Shown one piece after another: positions 1 through 6,617 of a DNA stretch of 6,673 nt. The translations under genes were made by a program, and so were the position numbers. The notes beneath the pieces are model-generated. The model had not been told where the DNA came from, searched no databases, and saw nothing but the letters and a program-made list of their open reading frames with translations. The DNA is taken from the NCBI GenBank assembly GCA_025455285.1, contig JALOMU010000196.1, forward strand, positions 1-6,673, read 5' to 3'. Source of the DNA: Flavihumibacter sp. (GTDB taxonomy: Bacteria > Bacteroidota > Bacteroidia > Chitinophagales > Chitinophagaceae). Position 1 is the stretch's first letter, and each line of letters opens with the position of its first letter.

Positions 1-2448
1 TTCCATCTCCACTCCTTTATTACGCATACTCCCGTTGTTGGTACGAAGGGAAGAAAGTCCGGATGAAACAGGCAGGTTGATAAAGGCCAGCTTATCCGTC
101 GTAAGACGATTGTAATAAGCAATGGAGGCATTGATTTTATTATCCAGGAATCCCATATCCGCCCCTATTTCCACGGTGCTTGATTTTTCCCAGGTCAATT
201 GCGGATTGGCAATTCCAGTTTGCAGGAATCCGATCACACCGTTATAGGCAGTTTGTGCACCATAGGATCCCTGCAGTTCGTACAACCCGATTCCGTTAGA
301 GGTTCCGATGCCAATATTTCCATTCATGCCCCAGCTGGCACGCAGTTTCAGGAAGGATAACCAGTTTTCGGTTGCCGTCATGAAGTTTTCCCGATGTGCC
401 ATCCAACCTACGGATACTCCCGGAAAGGTTCCATACTGATTGTCGCCAATCAATCTGGAATAGCCATCCCGGCGTACCGTAAAGGTTGCCAGGTATTTGC
501 CATCGTAATCGTAATTGAGCCGGCCGAAACCGGACATGATCCGCTCTCTGTTATGAAAAGAACCCATGCCCCGTGTTTGTGTAATGGCATTGTTCAGGGT
601 TAGACCCAGGTCCTGAAAATCGTCGGTTGGGGCCAGGCTGCCACTGGCATTAAATCCGGTACTGTAAACAGAATAATATTCAAAGCCAGCCATCGCTCCT
701 ATAGAGTGACGGTCGGAGAAACTGGAGGTATAATTTAAAATAGCATTGTAGGTTTGACGGGTAGTACGCCCGAAGGAGTTCGAACTGGAGCGGGTTCTGT
801 TCCATCCTGTATTGGGGTTGGTATAACTCAGCAAACCGGTTCTGAAATCACGGTTGAATGCTTCGTATAAGCCTTCGTCATACATCAGAATGCCACCCAC
901 TTTTGCATACAGGTCTTTATGCAGGTTGATGGTGAAGGACTGCCCCAATGTAATTTTATCGGTCTGGTTTTTACGGTGGTATTTATCAATGTTAATGACC
1001 GGGTTACCATCACTGGCATCACGCCCTAACAGTAATTCACCGTTCATATTGGTACCCCGCATGGTAGGCGGCGCAGAAAGCATTCTGCCCCAATAGTTAC
1101 CTTCTCCATTGGTGAGCGACTGATCGCGCCAGTTGGCTTTGATAAACTGCAAACTGCTTTCAGATTTCAACCAGTCCTTGATTTTATATTCACCATTCAG
1201 CGCGAAGTTCAATCGCTTGTAGAACGTGGCCAGAGATAATCCACCTTCATCATAGTAACCAATATTGGCGTAGTATTTTCCTTTGTCATTTCCGCCGGTC
1301 ATACCAAGATTATAATCCTGCACCATGGCTGATTTGTTCAGGCCATAGTCGCCATAATTGAAATCCTTGTAAATGAGTTCGGCAAAAGTTCCGTTTGGAT
1401 CGTAGGCGCCCGCTGCATTGGTTGGCACGGCATCGGTCATGGTTTTCCAACCCTGGCCAAGGCTCAGCAGTTCCCGGTTGGCATCGGTGAGGCGCATTGT
1501 GCTCCAGACAGCGCGACTGTCATAATTGCCATCCAGTACATTTCCATTGGCATCTTTATAGAGGTTGCCGGTACCACGGGGACCAACAGCCGCTAATACG
1601 GAAGGAGCGAGTGTGCCATTTTTAATAGCTTCCACTACCCCTCTGCGTTGCCAGGTGAGATAGTCCTGTGCCGACAAAAAATTATAGGGAACATTCAGAT
1701 AGTTCCATCCTGTGCGGGCTTTCAAATTAATGGAAGATTTTCCTGACCGGCCCTTTTTGGAACTGATCAGAATTACACCATTACTTGCGCGTGCCCCGTA
1801 AATCGCCGTAGCGGAGGCATCTTTCAATACTTCCAGGCTTTCGATTTCTTCGGGGTTGATATCACTCAATGATTCACGTACCTGTCCATCCATAATAATC
1901 AATGGACTACCACTTCCATCAAAACCGGTACCGCCTCTGAGAATGATCGAAGGCAATGCACCAGGGCGACCGGTACCGGTAGAAACCCTTAAGCCGGGTA
2001 TGGTTCCAGCCAGCGCCTGAGCCGGATTGGAACGGATACCGGTTTCCAATACCTTGTTGTCCAGTTTTGAAATGGAGGAAGTTACTTTCGAACGTTTGAT
2101 GGTTCCATATCCTACTACAACTACTTCATCCATCTTGCTTTGAGTTGGCTGTAAAGCAATGTTCAGAATTGTCTGATTCGCCGGATTTAATTCCAGGGTT
2201 TCAAATCCAAGTGAGCTAATCACCAAAATGGAGCCTGGTTCTACAGAAATAGCAAAACTTCCTTTTTCATCGGTTTGGGTTCCCTGGGTACTGCCCTTTA
2301 CAAGAACAGATACTCCGGGAAGAGGTCTCCCGTCTTCACCCGAACGTACGCTTCCGGTAACCACCCGGGATTGCGCAAAAAGTTGAATGGAGCCAAGCAG
2401 CGTTACCAGCAAAATGAGCAAATGCCGGTAGTGAATCGTTTTTCTCAT
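1..2448 (-). CDS. SusC/RagA-family TonB-dependent outer-membrane transporter, C-terminus cut by window edge
   Basis: This is an open frame of 816 codons from the ATG at 2448-2446 to the left edge with no stop. I translated it by hand. Residues 1-25 form a Sec signal peptide (MRKT, then a leucine-rich core, probable cut FA|Q). Residues about 29-103 are a carboxypeptidase-regulatory-like beta domain (VVTGSV, DGRPLPGVSVLVKG, TDEKGSF). DEVVVVGYGT at 107-116 is the TonB-box-like segment. The plug covers about 115-235, with RGGTGFDGSGSPLIIMDG at 171-188 and VLKDASATAIYGARASNGV at 207-225. The rest is barrel strands rich in aromatic residues and Asn/Gly. Known family role: TonB-driven import of oligosaccharides or other large nutrients across the outer membrane with a SusD lid lipoprotein. 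Relatives run about 1000-1100 residues, so some 200 are missing, and susD should follow off-window. There is no STN domain, so sigma/anti-sigma signalling is unlikely. The divergent GntR gene is the likely controller. The substrate cannot be read from sequence. Confidence 0.96.
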   Translation of the reverse strand, partial: MRKTIHYRHLLILLVTLLGSIQLFAQSRVVTGSVRSGEDGRPLPGVSVLVKGSTQGTQTDEKGSFAISVEPGSILVISSLGFETLELNPANQTILNIALQPTQSKMDEVVVVGYGTIKRSKVTSSISKLDNKVLETGIRSNPAQALAGTIPGLRVSTGTGRPGALPSIILRGGTGFDGSGSPLIIMDGQVRESLSDINPEEIESLEVLKDASATAIYGARASNGVILISSKKGRSGKSSINLKARTGWNYLNVPYNFLSAQDYLTWQRRGVVEAIKNGTLAPSVLAAVGPRGTGNLYKDANGNVLDGNYDSRAVWSTMRLTDANRELLSLGQGWKTMTDAVPTNAAGAYDPNGTFAELIYKDFNYGDYGLNKSAMVQDYNLGMTGGNDKGKYYANIGYYDEGGLSLATFYKRLNFALNGEYKIKDWLKSESSLQFIKANWRDQSLTNGEGNYWGRMLSAPPTMRGTNMNGELLLGRDASDGNPVINIDKYHRKNQTDKITLGQSFTINLHKDLYAKVGGILMYDEGLYEAFNRDFRTGLLSYTNPNTGWNRTRSSSNSFGRTTRQTYNAILNYTSSFSDRHSIGAMAGFEYYSVYSTGFNASGSLAPTDDFQDLGLTLNNAITQTRGMGSFHNRERIMSGFGRLNYDYDGKYLATFTVRRDGYSRLIGDNQYGTFPGVSVGWMAHRENFMTATENWLSFLKLRASWGMNGNIGIGTSNGIGLYELQGSYGAQTAYNGVIGFLQTGIANPQLTWEKSSTVEIGADMGFLDNKINASIAYYNRLTTDKLAFINLPVSSGLSSLRTNNGSMRNKGVEME

Positions 2449-2465
2449 AATTAAATTAGTTATGC

Positions 2466-2482
2466 ATTATGTATGACATAAT
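2466..2482. promoter_or_regulatory. Operator-like palindrome O1, susC side
   Basis: The sequence ATTATGT-atg-ACATAAT is a perfect 7-bp inverted repeat around a 3-bp spacer. Its core, GT-N3-AC, is the core known for FadR/PdhR-type GntR operators. It begins 17 bp upstream of the susC ATG and covers the transcription start predicted from the adjacent -7 box, a position suited to repression. The next-door FadR-type gene is the obvious candidate binder. Symmetry and position are seen; binding is inferred. Confidence 0.65.
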
Positions 2483-2511
2483 AAAAATAATAATTAATTT
2501 AAATCCGCCAA
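2482..2511 (-). promoter_or_regulatory. Possible susC promoter (Bacteroidota type)
   Basis: On the minus strand TATTTTTA (2489-2482) matches the Bacteroidota -7 consensus TAnnTTTG except for the last base. TTGG (2511-2508) lies 18 bp upstream as a weak -33 element; reading it as CTTG gives 19 bp. Transcription would start near 2476, inside palindrome O1, leaving about 28 bases of leader. The surroundings are very AT-rich, so a chance match is quite possible. Confidence 0.35.
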
Positions 2512-2537
2512 GAAAAAGTTTCCTGCCTCTGCCTTGT

Positions 2538-2568
2538 TATGTGGATAAGCTGGAAAACACTAGTTTTG
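2538..2568 (+). promoter_or_regulatory. Predicted promoter of the GntR regulator gene
   Basis: TAGTTTTG at 2561-2568 is a perfect match to the Bacteroidota -7 element TAnnTTTG. TATG at 2538-2541, exactly 19 bp upstream, matches three of four bases of the -33 element TTTG. Transcription should start about 5-7 bp downstream, near 2574, at the left edge of palindrome O2, giving a leader of about 22 bases before the ATG at 2597. A lone TTATGT half-site (2537-2542) overlaps the -33 box. Confidence 0.55.
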
Positions 2569-2573
2569 TCGGA

Positions 2574-2590
2574 ATTTAGTAATACATAAT
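2574..2590. promoter_or_regulatory. Operator-like palindrome O2, regulator side
   Basis: The sequence ATTTAGT-aat-ACATAAT has the same 7-3-7 layout and GT-N3-AC core as O1. Its right arm is identical to that of O1, and its left arm differs from a perfect repeat at two of seven positions. It ends 6 bp before the regulator start codon and covers the predicted transcription start, as expected for autorepression. The weaker symmetry suggests weaker binding than at O1. Binding is inferred. Confidence 0.55.
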
Positions 2591-2596
2591 AATCGT

Positions 2597-3304
2597 ATGG
2601 CAATCAATTCCTTAATGGAAGATTTCAGTTCGCTGGATACCAGTTCCCTGGTGGATAAAGTGGAGGCAAAATTGGTTCAGTTGCTGAAAGATCAGAAGCT
2701 GAATGTTGGCGACAGCATCCCGAAAGAGCTGGAATTAGCCGAACGATTGGGGGTCAGCCGTACGGTTATTCGTGAAGCCCTGCTTCGATTGCGCGTCATG
2801 GGTTTGATTGAATCAAAAAAGAAAAAGGGGGCAGTTATTACAAGTCCGGATATCTTCGGCATCATCAGTAAAAGCGTCAATCCACATGTTCTTGACCAGG
2901 CCACTTTAAAGGAAATGTTTGAGCTGCGCCTGATTCTTGAAATCGGAATGGCAGATTTCATTTTTCAGCGCATATCCCCCGCCGATATAAAGGAATTAAA
3001 AAAAATAGTTAGTAAGGAACCCGATGCAACCCAGGATTATCTGTTTAATATTGACCATGAGATTGCTTTTCATGGTAAGCTCTATGAAATAACCGGCAAT
3101 GAAACACTGAAAAAATTTCAGCGGATGTTATTGCCGGTCTTTGATTACGTACATCATAGTGGCCTGCTGAAAAAACAGGTCAGTATCAAACGTTATGTTT
3201 CCCATAAAGGATTGGTAGATATAATTGAAAACGGAAGTCCGGAGATGTTCCGCAATGCAATGCGGAATCACTTAGAAAATCATTTCTCCCGTTTGTTTGA
3301 ATAG
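2597..3304 (+). CDS. FadR-type GntR transcriptional regulator with FCD ligand-binding domain
   Basis: The protein has 235 residues, the usual length for FadR/FCD-type GntR regulators. Residues about 16-85 form the winged helix: IPKELELAERLGVSRTVIREALLRL (41-65, read as two pieces) is the typical GntR helix-turn-helix, followed by a basic wing (SKKKKGAVI, 73-81). Residues about 101-235 are the all-helical FCD domain. Probable metal ligands are H159, H203 and H225, the last two spaced His-x21-His as in the family. The fourth, usually Asp in D-x3-H, would here be E155, with D153 nearby. FCD proteins usually sense small carboxylates, often through this metal. I chose ATG 2597 because it follows the predicted promoter and operator O2 closely and leaves a short leader. 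The gene is divergent from susC, which it probably represses along with itself. The ligand is unknown. The gene ends one base from the convergent helicase gene. Confidence 0.93.
   Translation: MAINSLMEDFSSLDTSSLVDKVEAKLVQLLKDQKLNVGDSIPKELELAERLGVSRTVIREALLRLRVMGLIESKKKKGAVITSPDIFGIISKSVNPHVLDQATLKEMFELRLILEIGMADFIFQRISPADIKELKKIVSKEPDATQDYLFNIDHEIAFHGKLYEITGNETLKKFQRMLLPVFDYVHHSGLLKKQVSIKRYVSHKGLVDIIENGSPEMFRNAMRNHLENHFSRLFE
3248..3267. repeat. Perfect inverted repeat at the 3' end of the regulator gene
   Basis: TTCCGCA (3248-3254) and TGCGGAA (3261-3267) are perfect complements around a 6-base loop. The repeat lies inside the last codons of the regulator gene, 34 bp before its stop. No T-run follows on either strand, so it is not a standard intrinsic terminator. 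It may slow polymerase or protect mRNA ends at the convergent junction, or it may only be codon coincidence. Confidence 0.35.
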
Positions 3305-3305
3305 G

Positions 3306-4547
3306 TTATTTCTTTTTGCGCTTTTTTCGGGTTGCTTCCTGCTCTGCCTGTTTGAGCAGCTCCTTCCAGTTTTCATTGGGCAAATCTTCAGAGAGAGCGA
3401 CGGTTTCCCTGTATTCTGCTGATCCAATAATCCGAACTTTAATTTTATTACCCGTATAGGTTTCGATGGCTTCCAGCAATGGTTTTTCCTCTTCACTGCA
3501 GAAACTGATTGCCTGTCCTTTTTTCATGCCCCTGCCGGTTCGGCCTACGCGGTGTACGTATTTATCGGGCTCTTCCGGTAAATCATAGTTCACTACATAA
3601 TCTACATCCGGAATATCAATTCCTCGGGCATTTACATCTGTCGTAATCAAAAGGGGAATGCCGCCTTCGCGGAACTGGTCCATTACCTGCAGCCGGTCGT
3701 CCTGCTCCTTCCCTCCATGCATCACCAGGCTTTCAATCCCCACTCTTTTCAATGCTGCCTGCACTCTTTCTGCCCGTACTTTAGTTCTTGTAAAGACCAG
3801 GATTTTTTGACCGGTTAATTCTTTGACAAGCCGCTCCAGGAAAAAGCGTTTATCATCCATCGCTATATAAGTCACCGCATGATCAATGTTTTTGGAAACA
3901 GGGTCCTGGGGTGAGACCTGGATGCGGATTGGATTGTGCACCATAGCGTAAGCCAGGTCTTTGATGCGGGTATCAATGGTAGCAGAAAAGAAAAGGGTCT
4001 GGTGTTTTTTGGGAAGGCGTTTTTTTATATCGACGATATCTTTATTGAAACCCAGATCAAGCATATGGTCTGCTTCATCCAGTACCAGTAACCAAACATA
4101 TTGCAGATCCAGCACCCGTTGATGATGCAGATCAAATAACCTCCCGGGCGTAGCCACCACAATATCCACCCCTTTCTTTAAAGAACGGATTTGCTGCTCC
4201 TGGTCTACCCCTCCCACAAGGGCCAGTGTAGTTAGTTCAGTGTATTGCCCTATTTGTTGAAATACACCTGCGATCTGGATGGCCAACTCCCGGGTGGGTA
4301 CCATCACCAGGCATTGCAGCAGGTGTTTGGGTTTGCGTCTACGGTCCTGTTCTCGCTGTAAGAGGTGCAGAATGGGAATGGCAAAAGCGGCTGTTTTGCC
4401 GGTTCCGGTTTGTGCAATGGCCAGTACATCCTCCCCTTTTAAAATACTGGGAATCGCTTTGTATTGAATATCTGTTGGGCGTTTAAATCCCAGTTCTGCC
4501 AAACTTTCCTTGATATCCTCCGAAATATGGTATTGTTCAAATCGCAT
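3306..4547 (-). CDS. DEAD-box ATP-dependent RNA helicase, RhlE-like
   Basis: The protein has 413 residues and a complete DEAD-box core. Motifs in order: F4 with Q-motif FKRPTDIQ (21-28, Q28), Walker A AQTGTGKT (45-52), PTRELA (84-89), GG (112-113), TPGR (133-136), DEAD (157-160), SAT (188-190), VFTRT (251-255), HGGKEQ (277-282), ARGID (307-311) and HRVGRTGR (332-339). No catalytic residue is missing. The tail is short, ending in the lysine/arginine run RKKRKKK, a likely non-specific RNA-binding patch. Such enzymes unwind short RNA duplexes in the cytoplasm in ribosome assembly, RNA decay or cold adaptation. Bacteroidota carry several paralogues, so I give no symbol. The start at 4547 fits the Q-motif position, and AGGAAAGG lies just upstream (4557-4550), unusual next to the other starts here. 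The gene's upstream region overlaps the shortened 5' end of the divergent MATE gene, and its stop is one base from the regulator's. Confidence 0.95.
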   Translation of the reverse strand: MRFEQYHISEDIKESLAELGFKRPTDIQYKAIPSILKGEDVLAIAQTGTGKTAAFAIPILHLLQREQDRRRKPKHLLQCLVMVPTRELAIQIAGVFQQIGQYTELTTLALVGGVDQEQQIRSLKKGVDIVVATPGRLFDLHHQRVLDLQYVWLLVLDEADHMLDLGFNKDIVDIKKRLPKKHQTLFFSATIDTRIKDLAYAMVHNPIRIQVSPQDPVSKNIDHAVTYIAMDDKRFFLERLVKELTGQKILVFTRTKVRAERVQAALKRVGIESLVMHGGKEQDDRLQVMDQFREGGIPLLITTDVNARGIDIPDVDYVVNYDLPEEPDKYVHRVGRTGRGMKKGQAISFCSEEEKPLLEAIETYTGNKIKVRIIGSAEYRETVALSEDLPNENWKELLKQAEQEATRKKRKKK

Positions 4548-5826
4548 GACCTTTCCTGTAAATAACGGTCAAAGGTCGTGGTTTTTCCCCGTAGATTTGT
4601 GCCCCCGAAAAAAACAATTGGCAGCCGCTTCCCTGGTGATCAATGCAATGGGTATTCCCTTTGTAATTGGTATCGGGATGACTATCTCCGTTTCACAAAT
4701 GGTTTCCATGGCGCATGGCCGGAGGGATTCTCAGCTGGTATCGCATTATCTCTACAATGGATTTTTTCTCTGTGCGCTTACTGCCCTGCTGATTTCATTT
4801 GTTCTGATTGGGAGTCGCGGTATTTTACATCATTTAGGCCAGGATCCGGAGGTGGTGGAATACGCACTGCCTTTTATGAAGCTGATGGGGTTGTCCATTA
4901 TACCCATGCTGCTGTTTATGACACTCAAACAGTTTACTGACGGTCTTGAGTACACGAAAACGGCCATGATCTTATCGCTGGCCGGTATGCCCATCAATAT
5001 CTTTTTGAACTGGTTGCTGATTTATGGTAATTGGGGTTTCCCCAGATTGGAATTATTGGGCGCAGGGTGGTCTACGTTAATCACCCGTTCAATATTATTT
5101 ATTATTCTGGCGATTATCATCCTGCGACATAAAACGTTTCGCAGATACATTGCCGTTAGCAGCAGACAATGGAAACTGAAAAGCCGCACACTTCGCGAAT
5201 TGTTATACATTGGAATCCCCAGTAGTTTACAGGTGGGTATGGAAGCGGGAGCTTTCGCGGTATCGGGCATTATCATTGGTACACTGGGAGCGGTTGCACA
5301 GGCCAGTCACCAGATAGCGTTGAGTACTGCATCGTTCACCTTCATGGTTTCTATGGGCTTGGCTCAGGCCGGATCCATTCGGGTGAGTAATGCCTATGGA
5401 CGCAGGAACTGGACAAAGATTTCCTTGATTGGACGCTCTACCCTGCTGACCGCACTTATTTACGGTTGTATTTGTGCAGTAAGTTTTGTTGTGTTCCGGA
5501 ATCAGATTCCCTTATTGTTTAATAAAAATGAAGATGTACTTGCGCTGGCGGCTACGCTCCTGCTGTTTGCCGGCTTGTTTCAAATTTCAGACAGTACACA
5601 GGCAATTGGAGCCGGACTCTTAAGGGGCATTAAAGATGTAAAAACGCCCACTGTATTGATTGGAATTGCCTATTGGGTGATAGGTATTCCATTGGGGTAT
5701 CTCCTGGGCTTTTATTTTGATATGGGTGCCCGTGGAATGTGGATCGGGTTAATAGCGGGACTGACCTTTGCCTCCCTGTTTTTGATCGCGCGTTTTCTAA
5801 AGATGAGCAGCAAAGGATCACTTTAA
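4546..5826 (+). CDS. MATE-family multidrug/cation antiporter, N-terminus apparently shortened
   Basis: MATE proteins are inner-membrane 12-helix antiporters that export drugs or metabolites using Na+ or H+. The open frame extends up to ATG 4510; I place the start at ATG 4546 because the earlier one runs 38 bp into the divergent helicase gene. Numbered from 4510, family hallmarks are LAAASLVINAMG (37-48, start of helix 2), FMTLKQFTDGLEYTKTAM (136-153), PINIFLNWLLIYG (161-173), GIPSSLQVGMEAGAF (235-249, with E245), AQASHQIALS (263-272), D361 and GLLRGIKD (369-376). The C-terminus looks complete. In relatives a whole helix of about 25-35 residues precedes the LAAAS region. Here the 36 codons before it are polar, come partly from antisense of the helicase start, and show no membrane segment in any frame. 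This suggests a 5' deletion, so the gene may be a pseudogene, or translation may start elsewhere. The remaining frame is intact, so any loss would be recent. The substrate is unknown. Confidence 0.82.
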   Translation: MTFPVNNGQRSWFFPVDLCPRKKQLAAASLVINAMGIPFVIGIGMTISVSQMVSMAHGRRDSQLVSHYLYNGFFLCALTALLISFVLIGSRGILHHLGQDPEVVEYALPFMKLMGLSIIPMLLFMTLKQFTDGLEYTKTAMILSLAGMPINIFLNWLLIYGNWGFPRLELLGAGWSTLITRSILFIILAIIILRHKTFRRYIAVSSRQWKLKSRTLRELLYIGIPSSLQVGMEAGAFAVSGIIIGTLGAVAQASHQIALSTASFTFMVSMGLAQAGSIRVSNAYGRRNWTKISLIGRSTLLTALIYGCICAVSFVVFRNQIPLLFNKNEDVLALAATLLLFAGLFQISDSTQAIGAGLLRGIKDVKTPTVLIGIAYWVIGIPLGYLLGFYFDMGARGMWIGLIAGLTFASLFLIARFLKMSSKGSL

Positions 5827-6570
5827 TTTTTCCAACGCAATTGCACTTACGCGTGCAGCTACCTGTTCATAATACTTTCTTGAATAGTGCAAGCTGTCAT
5901 AAGTAAGCAGGCTGGGATCATTAACAGCCTGCCTGGATAATGTGGTAATTTCAATATAGGAAATACCCGCACCGGCTGTAATGCTCAGGTTTTTTTCATT
6001 GAACAAATCAATCTCCCGCTTTATCTGATCCCGGTTGGAAAAGCGGGCGAATGGAGTAACGGAGTAATCCGGGATGGATAATACGATCACTTGTTTGGGA
6101 TTGCCTCCGGCACGGTTTACTGCATACGTTAAAAGTTGCCTGAATTCAGTTTCGTATTCAATGAGCGGGAGGCGCCGATATTGATTATTGACACCAATCA
6201 ATAAGGTTACCAACTGAAAATTATTGGAGATAGTTCGTTTACTAAGTTCTGCAAGCAGATCCCCCGTACTCCAGCCGGTTCGGGCGATAATTTCGGGGGC
6301 TTTCATTTTAATTCCCCTATCCCGAAGTAATGCAGTTGTAATGACAGGAAAACGGTCGATTTCGGCAACTCCTTGTCCAATGGTATAAGAATCTCCCAAA
6401 GCCAGGTAAGAAAGTGAATCCGGCAACACCGTTGGAGGGTTAACAACGATAGGATTGGAAGGTGGCGGAGGGGCTGCGGGCGGTGTACCAGTTCTGGAAC
6501 AAGCCGCTATGAAAATAAATCCGGCCAATAACCAGGACGACCCTCTTATTGAAAAAACAAAGGCACGCAT
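5818..6570 (-). CDS. SGNH/GDSL-family hydrolase, lipoprotein
   Basis: The protein has 250 residues. Residues 1-23 are a lipoprotein signal peptide ending in the lipobox IAAC, with lipidated C24. A proline-rich linker follows (about 29-50, including APPPPS). The SGNH fold covers about 52-250. Its blocks are all visible: block I LALGDSYTIGQGV with nucleophile S61, block II RTGWSTGD with oxyanion G99, block III LIGVNNQYR with N128, and block V DSLHYS with D225 and H228. The SIPDYSVTPFAR segment (165-176) is typical of a Bacteroidota subgroup. The enzyme should be an esterase or deacetylase anchored in the cell envelope; the substrate is unknown. Residues after C24 (SRTG) lack the acidic residues of known Bacteroidota surface-export signals, so it may face the periplasm. 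The gene ends inside the convergent MATE gene, overlapping it by 9 bp. No clear promoter is seen upstream, so transcription may come from a gene to the right. Confidence 0.93.
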   Translation of the reverse strand: MRAFVFSIRGSSWLLAGFIFIAACSRTGTPPAAPPPPSNPIVVNPPTVLPDSLSYLALGDSYTIGQGVAEIDRFPVITTALLRDRGIKMKAPEIIARTGWSTGDLLAELSKRTISNNFQLVTLLIGVNNQYRRLPLIEYETEFRQLLTYAVNRAGGNPKQVIVLSIPDYSVTPFARFSNRDQIKREIDLFNEKNLSITAGAGISYIEITTLSRQAVNDPSLLTYDSLHYSRKYYEQVAARVSAIALEKLK

Positions 6571-6617
6571 TTATATTATACGGATTGCCTGCCATTTTGG
6601 TTCAGTTACTTCTCTTA

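Noticed and set aside
394..1096. Two plus-strand open frames of 69 and 80 codons inside the susC region
   Set aside because: They are antisense to the clearly coding susC frame, show no recognisable family features, and have no promoter or start signal of note.
2537..2553. TTATGT at 2537-2542 as a third operator
   Set aside because: Only a half-site: the bases after the 3-bp spacer do not give the AC half of the GT-N3-AC core.
4578..4940. A 120-codon plus-strand frame overlapping the MATE 5' region, considered as a frameshifted MATE N-terminus
   Set aside because: Its sequence is Cys/Trp/Phe-rich without membrane-helix or MATE motifs, while the other plus frame carries the conserved LAAASLV and later motifs without a break; it is an out-of-frame shadow.
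5812..5832. AAAG-gatca-CTTT followed by T-rich sequence at the MATE stop, considered as a terminator
   Set aside because: A 4-bp AT-rich stem is too weak to call; it occurs by chance often.
5842..5857. TGCAC/GTGCA inverted repeat near the MATE-lipoprotein junction, considered as a terminator
   Set aside because: The stem is only 5 bp, it lies inside the lipoprotein coding sequence, and no T-run follows it.
6575..6580. TATAAT on the minus strand, a sigma70-like -10 box for the lipoprotein gene
   Set aside because: It lies only 4 bp from the ATG, leaving no leader, and Bacteroidota use a different -7 element; probably part of an AT-rich leader.
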